Positions 1 to 5,174 of a stretch of 5,174 nt of DNA are shown here, in pieces. The stretch's first letter is position 1, and every line of letters starts with the position of its first letter. The translations under genes and the position numbers were made by a program. The notes beneath the pieces were generated by a model. It searched no databases and was not told where the DNA came from. It was given only the letters and a program-made list of their open reading frames with translations. The DNA lies in contig CBFHWB010000225.1 of assembly GCA_965659285.1 (NCBI GenBank), positions 1 to 5,174 on the forward strand. Reading direction: 5' to 3'. Origin of the DNA: UBA8108 sp965659285 (lineage in GTDB: Bacteria; Planctomycetota; UBA8108).

Positions 1-2
1 AT

Positions 3-800
3 CCGTCGGCACGATGCGGCCCCTATACCGTCGTCGACGAGGAAGACTTTCCCGCCATCAGCGACGACCAGCCTTTCCTGGCGGGAAACGTAAGCCATAT
101 TTTTTCATTAGCGCAGGTCAGCAAGCTCTTCGCGATAACAGCCGGCCTGTTGTGCTGTATTGGAGTCGTCCTTGTCTTCGCCTTGCGAAAACGAGGCGAC
201 CCGAAAATCGAAGGACGCAGCTACCTGCAGGTCATCCTGATCAGCTTCCTCATTGGAGCCAACTTCCTCATCCTGGAGCACTACCTCATCCTCGCGCTCT
301 TCAAAAAACTCTATGTCTTTCATGACGCGCTGGTCCTGGGAGCCATCAGCTTCCTCATTCTCTCCGGGCTCGGCAGCATCTTCAGCTCGATTCGCCTCCT
401 GCCCATCTTTCAATTAATCGGCTCGATCTTCTGCATCCTCCTGCTCTTCCTTCAGCCAGAGCTGTCGCCGACCACGACCATCCTCCTGCTCGCGCCTGTT
501 GCCTTTGTAACGGGAAGCTATTTCCCCGTACTCTTTGAGCAGGCAGCTCACAATCCCCTGGCCGTCTTTGCCATGGACGCGGTAGGTGCCGGGCTTGGAT
601 CGATGACGGCCTTCTTCCTCCCAATCGCATTCGGTTTTGACGTTTTCTTCCCCGTGGCGTCTGGAGTCTTCGTCCTTACGAGTATCTGCACCTACCTCTT
701 CTTCAGGCAACCCGGCGAGAGCAAAACAGGAGGTGCGACCCCGGTCGAAGAACCCGGAGATGGCCCCGGCCCTGATGGCGAAAAGGAGGCTCCTGCATGA
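3..800 (+). CDS. Spermidine-synthase-like polytopic membrane protein, C-terminal part (left end cut off)
   Basis: The frame is open from the left edge to a TGA at 798-800, giving 265 visible residues; the true start lies outside. Seen: an 'SDDQPF' motif at visible residues 20-25, resembling the '[ST]DDRPF' motif that follows the Rossmann-like domain in membrane-fused spermidine synthase homologues. After it come about seven hydrophobic segments (roughly residues 40-62, 75-99, 106-125, 132-150, 157-178, 187-213 and 214-235). The 'LILSGLGS' stretch in the third, the 'P.afvtGsyFPvlfeq' pattern in the fifth and 'DAVGAGLGS' in the sixth match the usual order in that family. The tail, about 30 residues, is rich in Pro, Gly and Glu and probably cytoplasmic or disordered. 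Inferred: an inner-membrane protein whose N-terminal part may carry an aminopropyltransferase-like fold. Whether it is catalytic cannot be judged, because that domain is not in view. It overlaps the next gene by ATGA, so the two are likely co-translated. Confidence 0.75.
   Translation, partial: PSARCGPYTVVDEEDFPAISDDQPFLAGNVSHIFSLAQVSKLFAITAGLLCCIGVVLVFALRKRGDPKIEGRSYLQVILISFLIGANFLILEHYLILALFKKLYVFHDALVLGAISFLILSGLGSIFSSIRLLPIFQLIGSIFCILLLFLQPELSPTTTILLLAPVAFVTGSYFPVLFEQAAHNPLAVFAMDAVGAGLGSMTAFFLPIAFGFDVFFPVASGVFVLTSICTYLFFRQPGESKTGGATPVEEPGDGPGPDGEKEAPA
783..789 (+). promoter_or_regulatory. Strong Shine-Dalgarno site for the TPR lipoprotein gene
   Basis: AAGGAGG sits 7 bases before the ATG at 797, inside the last codons of the upstream gene. 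It decides the start at 797 over the in-frame ATGs at codons 4 and 10, and shows that the gene has its own ribosome loading besides coupling through the ATGA overlap. Confidence 0.85.
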
Positions 801-2224
801 ATAAGATGAGGCAAGCTTCGTCCATGCGCCCAGCCGCTCTCGGGCTGACAACGCTTCTTTTCTTCGTCCCGGGCTGCAGCGAAAAACCACAGGAAGATTT
901 CTCTCTTCCATCCAAGGAGAACCTCTACGAATACTCCATCGCCGTTGCCAGGCGAGCGCAGTCCCTGGCCCCGCGGGAGAAAGCGCAGGCGCTATTCAAC
1001 ATCGGGGCTGTCCACGAACGCTTTGGGATGAACGAGAAGGCCGTGGCGCTCTTTCGTGAAGGGCTCAAGATCAACCCGGTCACGGTCAACGTCTATTTGT
1101 CACTTGCCGAGATCTACTCACTGACGAACCGTGGTTCCGAAGCGATCAAGGCCTGCCACATGGCCCTGAGATACGACCCGGGAGCAAAAGGGGCCTGGAC
1201 TCGCATTGGGCAGGTGCTTTCACATATGCAGAGACATGAAGAAGCCATCGAGGCCTTCCGAACTGAAATTCGCCACGAAACGGGCGATGCATGGACCCAT
1301 ACCAATCTCGGGATCTCCTGCAAAGCCCTGGGGCTCTGGAAAGAGGCCGCCGCCGCCTACCGAGCCGCGATCGAGGTTGAGCCCGACAGGAGCGAAGCGC
1401 TCTATGGCCTCGCGGAAGCTCTGCGCCGACTGGACCAGGGAGAGCAGGCGGACTCCTACCTGGAGCGCTGGAAAACAATCAAGAAAGACCAGGAGCGGAA
1501 AGATCTCGCCAACCGTAAAAATGCTGACAATAGCGGCCTGCAGCGGCAGCAGAAAGATGCGGCGCTCACCTGGCTGGATGCCACCGAGTTGTTTACGAAA
1601 GAACACAATCGTGCCGCAACCAATAGCCAGCGCCAGGCGAGATTCCGCAGCCTCGCAGGGGATGCGGTCGAGGAGACCCTGCAATTGGACCCGGCAAACC
1701 GCACTGCGCATATCAAGCGAATGGATATTGTCTCCAAATACGGAACTGCAGCCGAACTGATCACCGCGACCAGCCAGGCGGCCAGTTCAATGCCAGACGA
1801 TCCTTTCTTCTCCTTAAAGCTGGCCGAGGCTCATCTCAGGACGCTGACGTCTGGAAAAGGCAATCCGAGCATTCATGCCGTCGCCGCGCAAAAGGCCGCC
1901 AGGAAAACCCTCACGCTGTCACCAGAACACGCTGAGGCCAATGGACTACTGGCTGAAATCCTCATCAACTTTGGCTCCAAGGACGCCAACACCCTGGGGG
2001 AGATTCTCACGTACGCGAAAAACGCGGTCAACTACAGCAAGATTCCAAACGCCACCGCGTACAATCTACTGGCGAGAACCTACTTCGAGGCGGGACTTCT
2101 TGAAGAGGCCAGGGAAACCCTGGAAGAAGGCATTCGAAGACTGCCGGCACAAGACAGGGTCGGCAGGGAAGACCTGCAAAAAAAATTGGCTCAATTGAAA
2201 CAGAGACTACCCGGAAATAATTAG
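797..2224 (+). CDS. TPR-repeat lipoprotein
   Basis: A 475-residue protein. Seen: a basic N-terminus, a hydrophobic stretch at residues 13-24 and a lipobox-like 'FVPGC' with Cys27, so a lipidated exported protein is likely; Ser at +2 would suit outer-membrane sorting if Lol rules apply. Tetratricopeptide repeats follow from about residue 64 to 233, with typical spacing of 34 residues and consensus positions such as 'LFNIGAVHERFG', 'LGISCKALGLWKEAAAAYR' and the terminal 'INP', 'DPG', 'VEP'. A charged, Lys/Gln-rich region at 222-255 separates these from a weaker helical array, with recognisable TPR-like units near 285-318, 366-398 and 419-451. Family knowledge: TPR arrays are protein-binding scaffolds, and proteins of this type are often encoded beside CRTAC1/ASPIC proteins, as here. 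It overlaps the membrane-protein gene by 4 bases and ends 16 bases before the CRTAC1-like gene. The specific partner and role are unknown; a scaffold for its downstream neighbour is my inference. Confidence 0.9.
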   Translation: MNKMRQASSMRPAALGLTTLLFFVPGCSEKPQEDFSLPSKENLYEYSIAVARRAQSLAPREKAQALFNIGAVHERFGMNEKAVALFREGLKINPVTVNVYLSLAEIYSLTNRGSEAIKACHMALRYDPGAKGAWTRIGQVLSHMQRHEEAIEAFRTEIRHETGDAWTHTNLGISCKALGLWKEAAAAYRAAIEVEPDRSEALYGLAEALRRLDQGEQADSYLERWKTIKKDQERKDLANRKNADNSGLQRQQKDAALTWLDATELFTKEHNRAATNSQRQARFRSLAGDAVEETLQLDPANRTAHIKRMDIVSKYGTAAELITATSQAASSMPDDPFFSLKLAEAHLRTLTSGKGNPSIHAVAAQKAARKTLTLSPEHAEANGLLAEILINFGSKDANTLGEILTYAKNAVNYSKIPNATAYNLLARTYFEAGLLEEARETLEEGIRRLPAQDRVGREDLQKKLAQLKQRLPGNN

Positions 2225-2240
2225 CGGATCCTTCACCTCC

Positions 2241-3962
2241 ATGATGACTGGAAACCGACCTCCACAATCCGGCTGCGTTCAGACCTTCAAGGCCTCCCTG
2301 GCTGTACTGCTGCTGCTCTCGACAACCGGCTGCAAGGAAGAAACCAACACTGTCGTCCGCGGCAAGGACGCCTCCTCGGCCCGGTTCCTCGAAAAATCCG
2401 CGGAGGCCGGAATCACCTTCCAACACACCGACGGAAGCACGGGCGAATACTACATCGTCGAGACCCTGGCCTCAGGAGTGGGACTCATCGACTTCAACAA
2501 TGATGGACACCTCGACATCTACTTCCTCAACGGCTGCCCCCTGCCCCCACCTGAAGACCTGACATCCTGCCCTCCCAACGCACTCTACCGTAATCGGGGG
2601 GACGGAACCTTCGAGGACGTGACCAGGCAGAAAGGCCTTGAAGCCCGGGGGTTTTCCATCGGCTGCGGAGCGGGTGATTACGACTCAGATGGAGACCTTG
2701 ACATCTATGTCGCGGGCTTTGGACGAAACCATCTCTACCGTAACAACGGCGCAAAAGAAGGCTTCTCCTTTACGGATGTGACCTCCGAGGCCGGAGTCGA
2801 TGACACGCGCTTCAGCGCCGGCGCCTGCTTTCTCGACTATGACCGGGATGGACACCTCGATCTCTACGTCAGCAATTACTGTGAGGTCGACTTCGCCTCA
2901 AGCAAGCCCTGCTTCAACAACAACACTCCCGGCTATTGCGCCCCCGGACAGTACACACCGGTACACGACTCCCTGTTCAGAAACAACGGCGACGGCACAT
3001 TTGAAGATGTCAGCAAGCGCTCCGGCATAGCTCGCGACCCGGAGCCCGGCCCCAAATGGGGAATGGGCATCGCCGTCTGCGACTTCAACAACGATGGCTG
3101 GCCGGACATCTACCTGGCCAACGATGTCAGCGACAACTTTCTCTTCGAAAACCAGAAAGACGGAACCTTCAAGAACATCGCTACGGAGGCGATGGCCGCG
3201 GTCGGACTCGATGGAGCCGAGCAGGGAAGCATGGGGGTCGATGCGGGCGACTTCGATGGAGATGGGAGCTTCGACCTGGTCGTCACCAACTACCACAAAC
3301 AGCTGAACGCTCTCTACCACAACGAGGGCAAGTTCGGTTTCTCCGATCAGGCGCTGAGCCGAGGTCTTGGAGATTCAACCTTGCCAATGGTCAGTTGGGG
3401 AACTCGGATGCTTGATTACGACAATGATGGACAACTGGACCTGTTTATCGCCAACGGTCACCTCGAGGACCAGATCGACAGATACGACCAATCCTCTGAA
3501 TATCGCCAGCGGAACCAGCTCTATCGAGGAGAGAACAAGAGGTTCACCGAGATCACCAACGGCGGCGGGAGCGGCCTGAGGGAGAAGCTCTCCAGTCGCG
3601 GCGCCGCCTTCGGAGACATCGACAACGATGGGGACATCGACATAGTCATCTGCAATTCCCGCGAGCGTCCATCTCTTCTCATCAACGAGACGCCGAATAA
3701 AAACACCTGGCTCTCACTAAAACTCAAGGGAAAGAAAGATCCCTACGCGCTGGGAGCCCGGGCGAGCGTTACCGCGGCTGGCCGAACCCAGGTGGCCGAG
3801 GTGCGAAGCGGGGGCAGCTATGTCTGCCAGAACGATCTCAGACTTCACTTTGGCCTGGCAGGCTCAAAGAAGGCTGAAAAAGTCATCATTCGCTGGCCCG
3901 GAGGGAACTCATCCACTTTTGAAAATCTCGAAGCGAATAGAGAGCATCTGCTTAAAGAATGA
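2241..3962 (+). CDS. CRTAC1-family FG-GAP/VCBS repeat lipoprotein with C-terminal ASPIC/UnbV domain
   Basis: A 573-residue protein, full length for the family. Seen: hydrophobic residues 20-28 and a lipobox-like 'STTGC' with Cys31, so probably lipidated and exported. Seven D-x-[DN]-x-D-G-x-x-D motifs start at residues 84, 146, 199, 281, 337, 392 and 459. Many are followed after some 15-45 residues by 'LYRNxGDGTFEDVT'-like strands, the hallmark of FG-GAP/VCBS blades; these loops normally bind calcium and the blades build a beta-propeller. Cysteines 214, 224 and 233 lie in the 'YC...PC...YC.P' insert usual for CRTAC1 homologues. The C-terminus (about 488-560) is an ASPIC/UnbV domain: 'NTWLSLKLKG', 'GARASV', 'SGGSYVCQND', 'LHFGL' and 'WPGG'. 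The family has been named for similarity to cartilage acidic protein 1; its bacterial function is not established. The start is an ATGATG pair without a visible Shine-Dalgarno site, so the second ATG (2244) is equally possible. Position just after the TPR gene suggests one transcript and a joint role at the cell surface or in the periplasm. Confidence 0.92.
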   Translation: MMTGNRPPQSGCVQTFKASLAVLLLLSTTGCKEETNTVVRGKDASSARFLEKSAEAGITFQHTDGSTGEYYIVETLASGVGLIDFNNDGHLDIYFLNGCPLPPPEDLTSCPPNALYRNRGDGTFEDVTRQKGLEARGFSIGCGAGDYDSDGDLDIYVAGFGRNHLYRNNGAKEGFSFTDVTSEAGVDDTRFSAGACFLDYDRDGHLDLYVSNYCEVDFASSKPCFNNNTPGYCAPGQYTPVHDSLFRNNGDGTFEDVSKRSGIARDPEPGPKWGMGIAVCDFNNDGWPDIYLANDVSDNFLFENQKDGTFKNIATEAMAAVGLDGAEQGSMGVDAGDFDGDGSFDLVVTNYHKQLNALYHNEGKFGFSDQALSRGLGDSTLPMVSWGTRMLDYDNDGQLDLFIANGHLEDQIDRYDQSSEYRQRNQLYRGENKRFTEITNGGGSGLREKLSSRGAAFGDIDNDGDIDIVICNSRERPSLLINETPNKNTWLSLKLKGKKDPYALGARASVTAAGRTQVAEVRSGGSYVCQNDLRLHFGLAGSKKAEKVIIRWPGGNSSTFENLEANREHLLKE

Positions 3963-4162
3963 TGCATTCCGCCAGCGATCATCACCGCCCGAACACCAAT
4001 AAATGCAATACTTTAGGGGAAACATCCATTGCGACTCTGCTCTTTGGTTTATTCCTCCTGATCGCAGGCACCGCACTGCTCATAACGGCCCTCTCGACTG
4101 GCCGTCATCAGGCCGAAACTAAGACTCCAACTGATCAAATCGACTCTGCTGGAGATCGATAA
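3959..4162 (+). CDS. Possible small single-pass membrane protein
   Basis: A 67-residue reading frame whose ATG overlaps the stop of the CRTAC1-like gene in ATGA, the same arrangement as at 797, which favours translational coupling. Seen: a polar, His/Asn-rich N-terminus of about 22 residues, one strong hydrophobic segment at about 24-45 ('ATLLFGLFLLIAGTALLITAL'-like) and a short polar tail. A second ATG directly follows the first. Against it: no clear ribosome binding site, and third codon positions are only about half G or C, visibly less than in the large genes. I do not recognise a family. If real, it is a membrane peptide co-produced with the lipoproteins, perhaps an accessory subunit; it could equally be a chance frame. 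Confidence 0.45.
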   Translation: MMHSASDHHRPNTNKCNTLGETSIATLLFGLFLLIAGTALLITALSTGRHQAETKTPTDQIDSAGDR

Positions 4163-4167
4163 CTACT

Positions 4168-4193
4168 CAATCCAGTTCATCTAAACTGGGTTG
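4168..4193 (+). other. 10-bp stem-loop after the operon, possible transcript end or 3' stabiliser
   Basis: CAATCCAGTT (4168-4177) pairs with AACTGGGTTG (4184-4193) through one G-U pair, with the 6-base loop CATCTA. It begins six bases after the stop of the small reading frame, where a terminator or 3' stabilising hairpin would be expected. It is not followed by a run of T, so it is not a standard intrinsic terminator. Confidence 0.45.
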
Positions 4194-4238
4194 GTTAAAG
4201 TGAACCACGTTCCTTGGCTCTCGTTCTTCCAGTTTTTT
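4183..4238 (+). terminator. Weak intrinsic-terminator candidate with nested hairpin
   Basis: AAACTGG (4183-4189) can pair with CCAGTTT (4229-4235), which runs into six T's at 4233-4238. Inside lies a small hairpin, TGGTT (4192-4196) with AACCA (4203-4207). The long loop and low GC make it a poor classical terminator, and the pairing excludes the hairpin at 4168-4193. It is the only stem ending in a T-run after the operon. Confidence 0.25.
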
Positions 4239-4249
4239 GGCGGTTCACT
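4199..4249. repeat. 8-bp perfect inverted repeat
   Basis: AGTGAACC at 4199-4206 and its exact complement GGTTCACT at 4242-4249, separated by 35 bases that include the T6 run. It could be the base of a larger RNA fold or a DNA dyad. No flanking target-site duplication or transposase is seen, so I do not call it an insertion-sequence end. Confidence 0.4.
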
Positions 4250-4281
4250 CCAGGCTCTCCGGTCGCCAAGAAACCTATTAG

Positions 4282-4298
4282 TCATTACTTAATAATGA
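4282..4298. repeat. AT-rich 6-bp hairpin
   Basis: TCATTA (4282-4287) and TAATGA (4293-4298) with a 5-base loop, extendable by a G-U and an A-U pair on the outside. A weak fold, possibly by chance in AT-rich DNA. Confidence 0.3.
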
Positions 4299-4343
4299 TT
4301 TACGGTTACTTCCTGTTTTAAGAAAATAGGGAGTGTTGCTCAG

Positions 4344-4383
4344 TCCCCACCTTGACGAGCAGGTGAATCCTGCTTCCCCACCT
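4344..4383. repeat. Direct repeat TCCCCACCT flanking a small hairpin
   Basis: TCCCCACCT occurs at 4344-4352 and again at 4375-4383, exactly 31 bases apart, with a related ACCCCAC near 4394. Between the copies is a 6-bp hairpin, AGCAGG (4358-4363) with CCTGCT (4369-4374), loop TGAAT. The role is unknown; a protein-binding repeat is possible. Confidence 0.35.
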
Positions 4384-4519
4384 ACCTCAGGACACCCCAC
4401 TTATTAGCAGAAATATTTATTTTTATTTACCTTACAGCATCATTTCCTGGCAACGCCTGCTTGGAGCCCAATAAACCTGATGTCTCCATCCTAAATCCTG
4501 AAACAAGCCATCCTCATCG

Positions 4520-4552
4520 GCTGAAAACCCTGTAATAAAGTGCTTTTTCAGC
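4520..4552. repeat. 8-bp inverted repeat GCTGAAAA/TTTTCAGC
   Basis: GCTGAAAA (4520-4527) and TTTTCAGC (4545-4552) are exact complements 17 bases apart. The right arm includes TTTTCA at 4545-4550, the possible -35 box of a promoter for the downstream gene, so the dyad could be an operator; it could also be an RNA stem ending an upstream transcript. Confidence 0.45.
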
Positions 4553-4572
4553 GAATCGAGTATTGCTATACT
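4545..4572 (+). promoter_or_regulatory. Possible sigma-70-type promoter for the secreted-protein gene
   Basis: TTTTCA (4545-4550), a spacer of 16 bases and TATACT (4567-4572), with TGC directly before the -10 box as in extended -10 promoters. Transcription would start near 4579, giving a leader of about 230 bases. The -10 box is also the right half of a perfect hairpin (4558-4573), so the match may have another reason. Promoter rules in this lineage are uncertain. Confidence 0.35.
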
Positions 4573-4740
4573 CAGGAGTGTGTAGCGGCAGTAATTGCCG
4601 GTACGTTTGGGTACGAAAGGAAAAATTTACTGTCTGCGCTGTCTGTCCCATCAGACAGCGGTGATTTAGTAGGGTCGTATTTGGAACGAGTCGTTTGGAA
4701 CAGATGCGGCTGTAGTGATTACAGCCGACTCCATCTGTCC
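4558..4740 (+). ncRNA. Candidate structured leader RNA or small RNA (unassigned)
   Basis: Four compact hairpins lie in a row on the + strand. GAGTAT/ATACTC (4558-4563 with 4568-4573, loop TGCT); CGGCA/TGCCG (4586-4590 with 4596-4600, loop GTAAT); CGCTGTCTG/CAGACAGCG (4637-4645 with 4652-4660, loop TCCCAT); and a long stem at 4697-4740. In the last, CGGCTGTA (4707-4714) pairs with TACAGCCG (4720-4727) around loop GTGAT, and ACAGATG (4700-4706) pairs with CATCTGT (4732-4738). A 4-base bulge ACTC lies on the 3' side, and two more G-C pairs close the base beyond one bulged A. Single-stranded links carry the motif TTTGG three times. I recognise no known riboswitch or RNA family. It ends about 70 bases before the start codon of the secreted-protein gene, so a cis-acting leader is the simplest reading; an independent small RNA is the alternative. 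If transcription starts near 4579, the first hairpin is not in the RNA. Confidence 0.45.
4680..4701 (+). repeat. Tandem direct repeat TTTGGAAC
   Basis: TTTGGAAC at 4680-4687 and 4694-4701, 14 bases apart, each preceded by a CGT; a third TTTGG is at 4606-4610. The first two TTTGG copies sit in loops of potential 4-bp hairpins (GTAC/GTAC at 4601-4614 and TCGT/ACGA at 4675-4689). Confidence 0.4.
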
Positions 4741-4794
4741 AGGTTGTGAGTTCCTAAATACATTCATCAAACAAATCGGTTTATTACCCCTAAT

Positions 4795-4800
4795 TGGAGG
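4795..4800 (+). promoter_or_regulatory. Shine-Dalgarno site for the secreted-protein gene
   Basis: TGGAGG lies 10 bases before the ATG at 4811 and fixes that start. Its first five bases could pair with CTCCA at 4729-4733, which includes part of the bulge of the large leader hairpin; such pairing would hide the site from ribosomes. Confidence 0.7.
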
Positions 4801-4810
4801 TTACACAATT

Positions 4811-5174
4811 ATGTGTAAGAGATTTATTGTATTGCTGGCGGTCTTCGGACTCCTGGCCTCGACTGGCTCGACCGTATTCTCGCAAGAGAACGATGAGCCT
4901 TGTGGCGCGATCGCTCTGGAGAGTGGAGATTCCGTAACTGGATCTACCGCCGATGCGACGCCCGATGCAGGCGCCCTGTTTCCAAACGCCAATGGCGTCT
5001 GGTACACGATCGTCGGTAACCGCGGAGTAGCCACGGTAGGTACCTGTGGTGAAGGCAGTTCCTACGACACGGCCCTGAGCGTCTTCACCGGCAGTTGCGC
5101 CCCTGCGACCGCCAACACCAGTACTTCTGGTGGCGATATCTGGACCGGTGGCGATGACTTCCAGTTCGACTACA
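4811..5174 (+). CDS. Secreted protein with signal peptide, N-terminal part (right end cut off)
   Basis: 121 residues are visible and the frame is open at the right edge. Seen: a signal peptide with K3-R4, a hydrophobic core at 5-16 and a likely cleavage after Ser24 ('TVFS|QEND'). The mature part begins 'NDEPCGAIAL', then 'GSTADATPD' (45-52), 'GVWYTIVG' (62-69), 'TC' (78-79), 'YDTALSVFTGSC' (85-96) and 'GGDD' (113-116). This order matches a beta-sandwich-like extracellular repeat common in secreted proteins of Planctomycetota and other environmental bacteria, in which the Cys residues and the 'yDT.l.vf.G.C' strand recur; the repeats are often tandem, so the full protein may be long. Function is unknown; surface adhesion or matrix is only a guess. 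It is a separate unit from the operon to the left, with its own ribosome binding site and a long, structured upstream region. Confidence 0.8.
   Translation, partial: MCKRFIVLLAVFGLLASTGSTVFSQENDEPCGAIALESGDSVTGSTADATPDAGALFPNANGVWYTIVGNRGVATVGTCGEGSSYDTALSVFTGSCAPATANTSTSGGDIWTGGDDFQFDY

Larger units (their letters stand above)
4163..4810. other. Long intergenic region rich in inverted repeats
   Basis: About 650 bases without a convincing gene on either strand, more AT-rich than the flanking genes. It separates the operon on the left from the secreted-protein gene on the right. It holds several perfect or nearly perfect inverted repeats, listed separately: 4168-4193, 4199-4249, 4282-4298, 4358-4374, 4520-4552, 4558-4573, 4586-4600, 4637-4660 and 4697-4740. 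The part from 4381 to 4515 shows only AT-rich runs and short repeats, nothing I can name. The region probably contains the end of the first transcript and the promoter and leader of the next gene. Confidence 0.7.

Noticed and set aside
14..325. 103-codon + strand frame at the left edge
   Set aside because: Arg/Pro-rich and out of frame with the membrane protein, which is open through the same stretch and shows family motifs.
414..911. 165-codon reading frame on the - strand
   Set aside because: Antisense to the membrane-protein gene, very charged and without motifs; a mirror of GC-biased codons on the other strand.
1206..1760. 184-codon + strand frame and 163-codon - strand frame inside the TPR gene
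   Set aside because: Both lie wholly within a gene with clear TPR repeats; their products are Arg/Pro/Ser-rich, typical of shifted frames in GC-rich DNA.
2898..3320. 140-codon reading frame on the - strand
   Set aside because: Its Val/Asp-rich product is the antisense image of the repeated D-x-D-x-D-G codons of the CRTAC1-like gene.
4199..4249. Insertion-sequence end, integron attC site or CRISPR repeat
   Set aside because: Inverted repeats are present, but there is no transposase, integrase, target duplication or regularly spaced identical repeats.
4540..4749. 69-codon + strand frame in the intergenic region
   Set aside because: No ribosome binding site, no recognisable protein features, and it runs through all the perfect hairpins, which explain the sequence better.
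4579..4800. Known riboswitch or T-box leader
   Set aside because: I could not find the conserved cores of common classes such as T-box, cobalamin, SAM, TPP or cyclic-di-GMP in the leader; a covariance-model scan would be decisive.
4801..5034. 77-codon reading frame on the - strand
   Set aside because: Antisense to the start of the secreted-protein gene, which has a signal peptide and a Shine-Dalgarno site.

Overview
The window looks like a piece of a Gram-negative-type bacterial chromosome of moderately high GC. Two predicted lipoproteins imply a cell envelope with lipoprotein sorting. The paired TPR lipoprotein and CRTAC1-type (FG-GAP/VCBS plus ASPIC/UnbV) lipoprotein, together with a secreted protein of the 'gvWYtv.G ... 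yDT.l.vf.G.C' type, are most familiar from Planctomycetota and also from Acidobacteriota and Verrucomicrobiota. Planctomycetota is my best guess, but the sequence does not prove it. No mobile element, CRISPR array, tRNA or rRNA is visible.

Layout, left to right. (1) 1-800, + strand: the C-terminal part of a polytopic membrane protein of the fused spermidine-synthase-like family; its start and any catalytic domain lie to the left. (2) 797-2224: a 475-aa TPR lipoprotein, coupled to gene 1 by an ATGA overlap and preceded by a strong ribosome binding site. (3) 2241-3962: a 573-aa lipoprotein with seven calcium-loop-like D-x-[DN]-x-D-G-x-x-D motifs and a C-terminal ASPIC/UnbV domain. (4) 3959-4162: a possible 67-aa single-pass membrane protein, again overlapping by ATGA. 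These four read as one rightward operon for envelope or periplasmic proteins. (5) 4163-4810: about 650 bases with no convincing gene, visibly more AT-rich and unusually rich in perfect inverted repeats. (6) 4811 to the right edge: the start of a secreted protein with a signal peptide and a clear ribosome binding site, cut off by the window.

The operon genes plausibly act together at the envelope: a membrane-embedded protein, a TPR scaffold tethered by lipid, and a calcium-binding beta-propeller-like lipoprotein. Their common function is unknown. The least explained part is the non-coding stretch, especially 4518-4741. It holds a row of perfect hairpins, including a 9-bp stem and a bulged 15-bp stem, just upstream of the secreted-protein gene. 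This looks like a structured mRNA leader or a small RNA, and it is the best candidate here for something undescribed.
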